Shown here piece after piece: positions 1 to 5,294 of a DNA stretch of 7,380 bases. The position numbers and the translations under genes were made by a program. Source of the stretch: Bacillota bacterium. Lineage in GTDB: Bacteria; Bacillota; Clostridia; Acetivibrionales; DTU013. The notes below the pieces were generated by a model. The model made no database searches, was not told where the DNA came from, and saw nothing but the letters and a program-made list of their open reading frames with translations. The stretch's first letter is position 1. The number at the start of each line of letters is the position of its first letter. The stretch covers positions 1 to 7,380 of the forward strand of contig JAEZMC010000366.1 of assembly GCA_023435805.1 (NCBI GenBank), written 5' to 3'.

Positions 1-371
1 CCCTTGATCCGGGAAAATACTCCTATCCATACCACTTTCACAGGAATGCGGAAGAGATGTTCGTGATCCTGTCCGGAAAAGCTACGCTCCGGACACCGGA
101 GGGTTTCACGGAGTTGACGGAGGGAGATATTGTATTTTTTGAAATGGGACCCGAGGGTGCGCACCAGCTATACAACCATACAGAGCTTCCGTGCCGTTAC
201 CTGGATATTCGCACAAAAACGGATTTGGATGTCTGCGAATACCCGGATTCCGGAAAGGTCAACATTCTGCCGTACCAGGAAATATACCGTACGCAGGATC
301 AGGTGGACTATTTTATGGAAGAAGACATGGTCAGTGAAAAATGGCCTGCTGAGATTGTAAGCAAACCATGA
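1..371 (+). CDS. Cupin-domain protein, 5'-truncated by window edge
   Basis: The reading frame is open from the left edge (first full codon at 3) to a TGA at 369-371, so about 122 C-terminal residues are visible and the true start lies outside the window. The first cupin motif is clear: a G, then the HFH pair, an E three to four residues later, and a G closing the strand (YPYHFHRNAEEMFVILSG). These histidines and the glutamate are the usual metal ligands. The second motif follows as GDIVFFEMGPEGAHQLYN, giving the fourth ligand histidine and the terminal N. Small single-domain cupins of this kind bind a divalent metal in the cytosol, but substrates vary widely, so no reaction can be assigned. 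An internal ATG at 57 falls inside motif 1 and would remove the HFH ligands, so it is not the start. The C-terminal 40 residues are acidic and show no further domain. Confidence 0.9.
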   Translation, partial: LDPGKYSYPYHFHRNAEEMFVILSGKATLRTPEGFTELTEGDIVFFEMGPEGAHQLYNHTELPCRYLDIRTKTDLDVCEYPDSGKVNILPYQEIYRTQDQVDYFMEEDMVSEKWPAEIVSKP

Positions 372-405
372 TTGCTATAGCTGTCATGAGCTTTGCAGCT
401 GTAAC

Positions 406-432
406 GCCGTGGAGATAAAGAGGACTGACGGC
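406..432 (+). other. Small hairpin downstream of the cupin gene
   Basis: A GCCGT/ACGGC stem of 5 bp (406-410 with 428-432) encloses a 17-nt purine-rich loop. No T-tract follows, so it is not an intrinsic terminator. The stretch just upstream carries AGCT three times at 379-400. I see no riboswitch core here, and the hairpin could be chance. Confidence 0.2.
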
Positions 433-465
433 TGAAAATATTATTAAATTACACAGACGTAATAT

Positions 466-508
466 AAGCACGCCTATTTTCATATGATCATATGGGGTGC
501 TTTGTTTT
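466..508 (+). terminator. Rho-independent terminator after the cupin gene
   Basis: AAGCAC (466-471) pairs with GTGCTT (497-502). The stem continues past a single bulged G as CCTAT (473-477) with ATGGG (492-496), giving 11 pairs in all. The loop is 14 nt and the T-rich tail TGTTTTAT follows at once. This is a good fit to an intrinsic terminator reading on the + strand and would end transcripts from the cupin gene. It overlaps the proposed start region of the next gene, so that gene must rely on read-through or be transcribed from within the tail. Confidence 0.6.
481..494. repeat. 14-bp perfect palindrome
   Basis: CATATGATCATATG reads the same on both strands. It lies mostly in the loop of the terminator at 466-508. 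It could be an operator for a dimeric regulator of the downstream gene, or simply part of the hairpin loop. Only the symmetry is seen; any protein binding is inference. Confidence 0.4.
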
Positions 509-1063
509 ATGGTAGTTTTCACGTTTACAGGAAAACAGCGGATCAGGACGCTGTTGTTTTTACTCCTGATTCTTTCCGGATTCGGATTATACCGGTATGC
601 AGCTGTTTCACCGGATGCTTCCGGTTCGAACGGATCCGTTTGTGCAATAAGCGGAATGTACAGAACTGTGGAGGCTGTCTCACTGATGTCTTCGGCAGAC
701 AGGAAAGACGCCGAGATATTCGATATCAGCCAGGGCCGTGTAGAGAAGTCCATTCCTGCCGATAAAACGGTAACGGACGAAGCCGGCAAAATACTTAAAA
801 GCATTACAGGTATGAATATGAGGCTGAAAGCACTGCCCGAAAAAGGCCATATTGTAAAAATACCGTTTGAGCCGAATATAAGGGTAAAAAATCAATGGTT
901 TGACAAATATGATATCAATCCGGTGGGAAAAATCTATATCGTTTTCCCGCAGGAGGAAGCACCTTACCTATTCATGCTGGATCAGAAGGAAAGACCGTAT
1001 CTTTTTAATTTTAAAGGCGAAACGGATACATTGCTGAAATATCTGAATTTTGAAGCCGAATGA
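509..1063 (+). CDS. Hypothetical membrane-anchored protein, 184 aa
   Basis: I do not recognise this protein. From ATG 509 it encodes a short basic N-terminus (GKQRIR, residues 8-13), then a hydrophobic segment at about residues 14-30 (TLLFLLLILSGFGLYRY). No lipobox cysteine follows the hydrophobic core, so this looks like a signal anchor or uncleaved signal peptide rather than a lipoprotein. The remaining roughly 150 residues are soluble, mixed alpha/beta in character and probably extracytoplasmic. The C-terminus is rich in aromatic residues alternating with charges (PYLFMLDQKERPYLFNF). ATG 509 is preferred because GGGGTG at 494-499 sits 9 nt upstream; an in-frame GTG at 497 has no Shine-Dalgarno site. 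The N-terminal anchor rules out a much later start. The gene stands alone between a terminator and the structured RNA at 1131, so neighbours give no clue to function. Confidence 0.7.
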   Translation: MVVFTFTGKQRIRTLLFLLLILSGFGLYRYAAVSPDASGSNGSVCAISGMYRTVEAVSLMSSADRKDAEIFDISQGRVEKSIPADKTVTDEAGKILKSITGMNMRLKALPEKGHIVKIPFEPNIRVKNQWFDKYDINPVGKIYIVFPQEEAPYLFMLDQKERPYLFNFKGETDTLLKYLNFEAE

Positions 1064-1130
1064 TGAACAGCTAGAAGAAATTACATATGGACGTGTGTAT
1101 GAAACTTGTTTATCTGGACACATTAATAGC

Positions 1131-1508
1131 GTAAGGAACATAACGGTTGAGCCAAGACTTATATATGCTCCGTCGGGGCGTATATGGGTCGGCCAAAGAG
1201 TGTATGCAGGTCGATAAGGCTTGCATGCAGTCGGAGGGAAGATTCTGAACGGTGGGGAAAGGTTCTATTGCGGTCGATTTCATTTGATTGTAATAGGATC
1301 CCAACTTATCGTTCAGGGTCGAGCGAAGATCCTGCAGGGTGCCGCAGCGGTTTTATGCAGCCGTGAGGTTGCATATGGCTGTGATGGTATTCTGCCGGGT
1401 CGAACGAACCATCATGGTGGGTAGTGAACTGCTTTGTCACGGTCGAAAGATCGTGGCATGGTAATAAGTTATCCATTATGGTGCAAGGTAGATCGTTATG
1501 TTCTTTAT
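1131..1508 (+). ncRNA. Predicted large structured non-coding RNA, about 378 nt
   Basis: The two ends pair over 18 contiguous positions: 1131-1148 with 1491-1508, 14 Watson-Crick pairs and 4 G-U, including perfect CATAACG/CGTTATG. Inside, hairpins follow one another: 1161-1171/1175-1185 (11 bp); 1201-1212/1218-1229 (12 bp, loop GATAA); 1263-1275/1286-1298 (13 bp) within an outer stem 1241-1251/1310-1320; 1334-1343/1386-1395 (10 bp) enclosing 1344-1348/1378-1382 and a 9-bp hairpin 1354-1362/1367-1375 with a GTGA tetraloop; 1438-1444/1449-1455 (7 bp, GAAA tetraloop); and 1458-1464/1469-1476 with a bulge. A strong intrinsic terminator follows within 6 nt, fixing the + strand. Open frames across the region are short, lack Shine-Dalgarno sites and resemble no family. 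I see none of the signature sequences of RNase P RNA, tmRNA, SRP RNA or 6S RNA. No convincing promoter places the 5' end; it may be processed, or arise by read-through from the gene at 509-1063. Confidence 0.65.
1187..1446 (+). repeat. GGTCGA motif repeated at hairpin tips of the RNA
   Basis: GGTCGA occurs at 1209, 1272, 1317, 1398 and 1441, with a near copy GGTCGG at 1187. In each of the five exact copies GGTC can form the 5' side of an apical stem (partners GGCT, GATT, GATC, GACC with one bulge, GATC), and GA are the first two loop bases. Spacing is irregular (63, 45, 81 and 43 nt), so this is a recurring structural module rather than a tandem repeat. Less than 0.1 copy would be expected by chance over this length. 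Confidence 0.6.
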
Positions 1509-1513
1509 TTTTG

Positions 1514-1558
1514 GAGGCTGTTTAAAAGGTCAAGGGACTTTTTAAGCAGCCTCTTTTT
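1514..1558 (+). terminator. Strong Rho-independent terminator
   Basis: GAGGCTG (1514-1520) pairs with CAGCCTC (1547-1553). The stem continues through TTTAAAA with TTTTAAG and GGTC with GACT, about 18 pairs in all with G-U wobbles, around the tetraloop AAGG. Five T follow at 1554-1558. The opposite strand has A rather than T after the hairpin, so it acts on + strand transcripts only. It ends the structured RNA and insulates the pilus operon from upstream transcription. Confidence 0.9.
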
Positions 1559-1573
1559 ATTGAAACGAATTGG

Positions 1574-1605
1574 TTTACATAATGTTGCAACCGGCAATGC
1601 ATAAT
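1574..1605 (+). promoter_or_regulatory. Weak candidate promoter for the 1611-1736 element
   Basis: CATAAT at 1600-1605 matches the -10 consensus in 5 of 6 positions and would place a start near 1612, exactly at the 5' strand of the stem that closes the 1611-1736 element. The best -35 match is TTTACA at 1574-1579, but its 20-bp spacing is too long, so the assignment rests mainly on the -10 and on its position. Confidence 0.25.
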
Positions 1606-1610
1606 GAAAA

Positions 1611-1736
1611 GTGTCCTATACGTTTATACATGCCGAAATCCAATTGTACAGCGGTTTTCAAGGCCGCGATGGATCTGGCAGCCCAGTCTGGTGAAGGTTA
1701 TTGCTGTGAAGCAATACCTACTTTTACATAGGACGT
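1611..1736 (+). ncRNA. Second closed structured RNA element, about 126 nt
   Basis: GTCCTAT (1613-1619) pairs with ATAGGAC (1728-1734), plus two outer G-U pairs, closing a domain with two arms. Arm 1 is 1631-1634/1677-1680 and 1638-1641/1671-1674 across a GAA/CT internal loop, tipped by 1651-1657/1661-1667. Arm 2 is AGGT/ACCT and ATTGCT/AGCAAT (1695-1719, one bulged T) with a GTGA tetraloop of GNRA type. This architecture, a closing stem plus two arms with one capped by a GNRA loop, resembles a riboswitch aptamer or small regulatory RNA. The conserved cores of c-di-GMP-I, c-di-GMP-II, cobalamin, glycine, purine and T-box leaders are not seen. It lies upstream of the best pilB promoter, so it would be a leader only for a transcript starting further upstream. 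Confidence 0.45.
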
Positions 1737-1766
1737 ATAATTATGAGAAATAAGCCATCCTGATTA

Positions 1767-1795
1767 TTAACAATCTATTTTATCGATATTATAAT
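1767..1795 (+). promoter_or_regulatory. Sigma-A-type promoter for the pilus operon
   Basis: TTAACA at 1767-1772 (5 of 6 matches to TTGACA) and TATAAT at 1790-1795 (perfect) are separated by the ideal 17 bp. Transcription would start near 1802, leaving a leader of about 33 nt before the pilB ATG. It is the best promoter match I found in the window and is correctly placed for pilB. Confidence 0.75.
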
Positions 1796-1825
1796 GAAAA
1801 CGTGGATTAACAGATTTTGTCTAAT

Positions 1826-1831
1826 GAGGTG
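1826..1831 (+). promoter_or_regulatory. Shine-Dalgarno site fixing the pilB start
   Basis: GAGGTG ends 3 nt before ATG 1835; measured from the GAGG core the spacing is 5 nt. The in-frame TTG at 1817 has no such site and overlaps the likely leader, so ATG 1835 is the better start. Confidence 0.7.
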
Positions 1832-1834
1832 CTT

Positions 1835-4135
1835 ATGGTTGAGTTTGATGAAAAAATTGACGAGGTACTATTGGACGAAGGTATTCTGAAACTCGACAAG
1901 CTGAAAGAGGCATGGAGCATCCAGCGCAAAACAGGTAAAAGGCTTGAGGAGGTATTGACTGAACAGAATTTTGTCACATCCAGGGACATTTGTGCGGCTA
2001 AGGCGAAATGCATGGGTGTGGAATTTTTTGATCTGAAGGGCTATGAATGGAATGAAGCACAGACGGATAATAAAATACCAAAGAGCCTTGCCCTGAAGTA
2101 TACCTTGCTGCCGGTGGAGGAAAAGGAGAGCAAACTGGTTGTTGCTATGCGGGATCCCATAGATATCTTTGCCCTTGACGACCTCCGCCTTGCAACAGGA
2201 ATGGAAATCAAGCCGGTTTACGCCGAACCATCCGAAATAGAAAGCCTCATCGGAAAGGCTTACAGTGAAAGAAAAAAACCCGTCCCTGCAGTGGAGAAGC
2301 CGCAGGACATCAGCGAAAACATCAAAGCTTCAAACGCGGTAAAAAAAGCTGTGGCGACACTTGCGGCTGATAACGACCATACTGCCTACATGCATAAAAG
2401 CATTCTTGCTCTCGTTGCGGAAGAAGGGCTCATTACCGGCGAACAGCTGGACACAGTCCTTGAGATGCATGGAAGCCAGGGCGGACGTATTGCAGACATT
2501 CTTGAAAAAGAAAAAATCATAGAAAAACCGGAATTGTACTCAAAGCTGGAAAAAAAGATCGGGATACCGTGCATGGAGCTGACGGAGCTGACCGTACCGG
2601 AGGACATCCTCTCGCTGGTCAACGTAAACCTGATTCGCAGACATCAGGTGATTCCGCTGGAGAAGGACGGAATTCATTTAAAGGTTGCCATGTGCGATCC
2701 CACCAATATTTTTTCAATAGATGACCTGCGTCTTGCCACCGGACTTGAAATCAGGCCGGTGCTGGTGGACGCGCTGGATATAGCCCGTTTCCTGGATAAA
2801 ATGAGTCCGAAGGAAGCAAAAGACAGGAAGGGCGCCGGCGGAAGCCGCAAGTCCGCAGAAAGCGGCATGAAAGCGATCGACTTTGAAGAGGAAATCAAAA
2901 AGGTCAATGAAGAGATTGCTGTGGAAATCATGGAAAACGATGCGGATGCGACAATAGATGTAAGTGATGTGCAGAACGCCCCCATCGTTAAAATGGTGAA
3001 CCTGATCTTCAATAAGGCCATCCTCAACAAGTCCAGTGATATCCATATCGAACCGTATGATGACTGCGTCATGGTCAGGAACCGTATAGACGGCCAGCTG
3101 GTGGAAATTATGGCGCATGACCGGAAGATCCACCCCGCTTTGATCGCCCGCATCAAAATCATCAGCGGCCTGAACATTGCGGAAAAGAGACTGCCGCAGG
3201 ATGGCAGGATATCCATTAAAATAGACAACAGGGAATTTGACATGCGTGTATCCATACTGCCGACCATGTTTGGTGAGAAGGCCGTTATCAGGCTTGCAGA
3301 CAAGGAAGGCTTCAATATGGGGAAGCAGGAGCTTGGCTTTTTTGAAGATGACCTTCAGAAGTTTGACAGCATTCTGGCACACCCGCACGGGATCTTACTG
3401 GTAACAGGGCCAACGGGAAGCGGCAAATCAACGACGCTTTACACCGCTCTCAAGGAGCTGTGCAAGCCCAATATTAACATACTGACGGTCGAAGACCCTG
3501 TTGAATGCACCATACGCGGCATTAACCAGGTCCAGGTCAACAGCAAGGCAGGTTTGAACTTCGCAACGGCTCTGCGTTCCTTCCTCCGGCAGGATCCCGA
3601 TATCATCATGGTGGGAGAGATCCGTGACGGCGAAACGGCTGACATAGCGATGCGAGCGGCCATCACAGGCCATCTGGTGCTCAGTACGCTGCATACCAAT
3701 GATGCCGCCAGTACCATTACGAGAATGATCGACATGGGAATTGAGCCGTATATGATTTCGTCCAGTCTGGTGGGTGTTATAGCCCAGCGGTTGGTGCGAA
3801 GGCTCTGTAGCAGATGTTCGGAAGAATATACACCCAGCGAGGTCGAAAGACAGGTGCTCAAAGCAGGCGGGGACGATGAAATCAAGATCAGGAAGGCTGT
3901 CGGATGCCCGGCCTGCAACAACACCGGATACAGGGGAAGAATCGCCATATATGAAATCATGACCTTCAATAACGAAATGGCGGAACTGATTTCCCGGAAC
4001 GCTCCGGTTAATGAACTGAAGGATGCGGCAATCCGGAACGGTATGAGGACACTGCGGGATAATTGCAGCAGGCTGGTACTCCAGGGCATATCCACCATGG
4101 ACGAGCTGTTTAGAGTGACATACGCGCAGGAATAG
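1835..4135 (+). CDS. pilB: Type IV pilus extension ATPase PilB (GspE family), tandem MshEN domains
   Basis: This is the cytoplasmic hexameric ATPase that powers pilin addition, acting on PilC. It has 766 residues against roughly 560-570 in typical PilB; the excess is a second N-terminal domain and linkers. MshEN-like domains lie at about residues 5-145 and 187-330. Each keeps the 24 + 5 + 24 spacing of the c-di-GMP-binding motif (7-59 and 189-241), but the RLG signature is degraded. After an acidic linker, the N2 and ATPase core starts near 380. Walker A GPTGSGKST is at 525-533, the Asp box VEDP at 552-555, Walker B with catalytic E595 at 589-598, and the His box GHLVLSTLHT at 612-621. Cysteines C658, C661, C691 and C694 form the zinc-binding tetracysteine motif of extension ATPases, which separates it from PilT. 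It is the first gene of the operon, with pilT 59 nt downstream. GspE of type II secretion is the alternative, but pilT and pilM next door favour a pilus. Confidence 0.95.
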   Translation: MVEFDEKIDEVLLDEGILKLDKLKEAWSIQRKTGKRLEEVLTEQNFVTSRDICAAKAKCMGVEFFDLKGYEWNEAQTDNKIPKSLALKYTLLPVEEKESKLVVAMRDPIDIFALDDLRLATGMEIKPVYAEPSEIESLIGKAYSERKKPVPAVEKPQDISENIKASNAVKKAVATLAADNDHTAYMHKSILALVAEEGLITGEQLDTVLEMHGSQGGRIADILEKEKIIEKPELYSKLEKKIGIPCMELTELTVPEDILSLVNVNLIRRHQVIPLEKDGIHLKVAMCDPTNIFSIDDLRLATGLEIRPVLVDALDIARFLDKMSPKEAKDRKGAGGSRKSAESGMKAIDFEEEIKKVNEEIAVEIMENDADATIDVSDVQNAPIVKMVNLIFNKAILNKSSDIHIEPYDDCVMVRNRIDGQLVEIMAHDRKIHPALIARIKIISGLNIAEKRLPQDGRISIKIDNREFDMRVSILPTMFGEKAVIRLADKEGFNMGKQELGFFEDDLQKFDSILAHPHGILLVTGPTGSGKSTTLYTALKELCKPNINILTVEDPVECTIRGINQVQVNSKAGLNFATALRSFLRQDPDIIMVGEIRDGETADIAMRAAITGHLVLSTLHTNDAASTITRMIDMGIEPYMISSSLVGVIAQRLVRRLCSRCSEEYTPSEVERQVLKAGGDDEIKIRKAVGCPACNNTGYRGRIAIYEIMTFNNEMAELISRNAPVNELKDAAIRNGMRTLRDNCSRLVLQGISTMDELFRVTYAQE

Positions 4136-4179
4136 TGAAACGGGTTTAAAAACGGGCCGATTGGCGAGGAATGAGGAAA

Positions 4180-4188
4180 GGGGGAGGG
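4180..4188 (+). promoter_or_regulatory. Shine-Dalgarno site fixing the pilT start
   Basis: GGGGGAGGG contains GGAGG at 4183-4187, 7 nt before ATG 4195. ATG 4189 is only 1 nt from that core and ATG 4171 lies upstream of it, so both are poor starts. Confidence 0.75.
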
Positions 4189-4194
4189 ATGCTG

Positions 4195-5250
4195 ATGGAA
4201 CTGGATTATTTATTGGAGCAAACCATTGCATATGGGGCCTCCGACCTCCATATATGTACGGGCATACCGCCTGTAATAAGGATACACGGGGATCTTGCCT
4301 ACTTGAACGAACCGGCTCTGACGCCGGAAGATTGTGAAATGATCAGTAAAAAATGCATGCGGGAGGATCACTGGGAAACGCTGGTCACCAAGGGACAGGT
4401 GGATCTGGCCTATTCGATTTCCGGCTCCGGGAGGTTCAGAATCAATGTTTTCAGACAAAGATCCACGCTGGCGGTAGCGGCCAGGGTCATACCGACCGAA
4501 ATACCGAAGATTGAAACCCTTGGGCTGCCTGAGGCGGTGAATACACTTGCAGGGCTGCAAAGGGGCCTGGTCCTTGTAACCGGGCCAACAGGCAGCGGCA
4601 AATCCACTTCGCTGGCAGCCATGATCGATCTGATCAACAGCCGGAGACGGTGCCACATCGTAACAATAGAGGATCCGATTGAATTTTTGCACAAGCACAA
4701 CCGGAGCGTGATCAACCAGAGAGAGCTGGGGCAGGACACCAATTCGTATGGAGATGCGATGAGGGCGGTATTAAGAGAGGATCCTGACGTCATCCTCATA
4801 GGGGAAATGAGGGATCAGGAGACGATTGCAACTGCATTGACGGCTGCTGAAACGGGACATCTGGTGTTTTCCACGCTGCATACGGTTGGAACCGCCAAAA
4901 CCATCGACAGGATCATCGACGTCTTCCCTCCCCATCAGCAGTCCCAGGTCCGGAGCCAGCTTTCCACCGTGCTGCAGGGGATCGTATCCCAGCAGCTGAT
5001 CAGGAAAAAGAGCGGCAAGGGCCGTGTCGTCGCAACAGAGGTAATGGTCATGACGACGGCTATTTCCAACCTGATACGGGAATCCAGGATACCGCAGATC
5101 AACACGAGCATACAGACCGGCCTGCAGTTCGGCATGCACAGCATGGACAGCTGCATCGCGGAGCTGTACAGGGATCAAATCATCGACTACAACAGCGCCT
5201 TCCAGTATGCAATCGACCAGGACAACCTGAAGAAACTTATTGCAGGATAG
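4195..5250 (+). CDS. pilT: Type IV pilus retraction ATPase PilT
   Basis: PilT is the cytoplasmic hexameric ATPase that drives pilus disassembly and so twitching and DNA-uptake movements. The 351-residue length is normal for the family. From ATG 4195 the protein opens with MELDYLLEQTIAYGASDLHI, the standard PilT N-terminus ending in the SDLH signature. Walker A GPTGSGKST is at 130-138, the acidic TIEDPIEF segment holds E159-D160-P161, Walker B with catalytic E204 is at 198-207 (DVILIGEMRD), and the His box GHLVFSTLHT is at 221-230. There is no tetracysteine motif, as expected for a retraction rather than an extension ATPase. The retraction-specific AIRNLIRE motif is present as AISNLIRE at 289-296, with serine in place of the first arginine. 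The gene sits 59 nt after pilB and 44 nt before pilM, consistent with co-transcription. Confidence 0.95.
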   Translation: MELDYLLEQTIAYGASDLHICTGIPPVIRIHGDLAYLNEPALTPEDCEMISKKCMREDHWETLVTKGQVDLAYSISGSGRFRINVFRQRSTLAVAARVIPTEIPKIETLGLPEAVNTLAGLQRGLVLVTGPTGSGKSTSLAAMIDLINSRRRCHIVTIEDPIEFLHKHNRSVINQRELGQDTNSYGDAMRAVLREDPDVILIGEMRDQETIATALTAAETGHLVFSTLHTVGTAKTIDRIIDVFPPHQQSQVRSQLSTVLQGIVSQQLIRKKSGKGRVVATEVMVMTTAISNLIRESRIPQINTSIQTGLQFGMHSMDSCIAELYRDQIIDYNSAFQYAIDQDNLKKLIAG

Positions 5251-5280
5251 CTTCAATACAACAATTAAAATAATGATAAT

Positions 5281-5286
5281 GAGGTG
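5281..5286 (+). promoter_or_regulatory. Shine-Dalgarno site fixing the pilM start
   Basis: GAGGTG lies 8 nt before ATG 5295. The in-frame GTG at 5286 overlaps this site and TTG 5289 is too close to it, so ATG 5295 is chosen. Confidence 0.75.
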
Positions 5287-5294
5287 TGTTGAAT

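Noticed and set aside
331..804. 157-codon open frame on the - strand
   Set aside because: It crosses the cupin 3' end, a terminator and the hypothetical gene's coding region, and its translation is low-complexity and unlike any protein family.
1110..1424. Short open frames (60-67 codons) on both strands inside the structured RNA region
   Set aside because: They lack Shine-Dalgarno sites, overlap one another, resemble no family, and cover paired RNA helices that explain the sequence better.
1131..1508. Inverted repeats as the ends of a MITE or other mobile element
   Set aside because: No matching target-site duplication flanks 1131 or 1508, and the dense internal hairpins plus the adjacent terminator fit a folded transcript better. 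It is not fully excluded without a search for further genomic copies.
1131..1558. RNase P RNA, tmRNA, SRP RNA or 6S RNA
   Set aside because: The conserved RNase P core, the tRNA-like ends of tmRNA, the SRP Alu/tip sequences and the rod-like 6S fold are all missing.
1611..1736. Canonical c-di-GMP-I, c-di-GMP-II or cobalamin riboswitch
   Set aside because: The segment GCCGAAATCC and a later AGTCTGG loosely recall cobalamin-box pieces, but the full core and spacing are absent; the conserved c-di-GMP aptamer segments are also missing.
1736..1741. Perfect TATAAT as an independent promoter
   Set aside because: No acceptable -35 hexamer lies 16-18 bp upstream, while a complete promoter lies just downstream at 1767-1795.
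4171..4194. Upstream ATG codons for pilT at 4171 and 4189
   Set aside because: The Shine-Dalgarno core at 4183-4187 is well placed only for ATG 4195, and the family N-terminus begins there.
2674..4231. Long - strand open frames (up to 267 codons) opposite pilB
   Set aside because: They are antisense shadows of a gene with every expected ATPase motif and have no family resemblance of their own.
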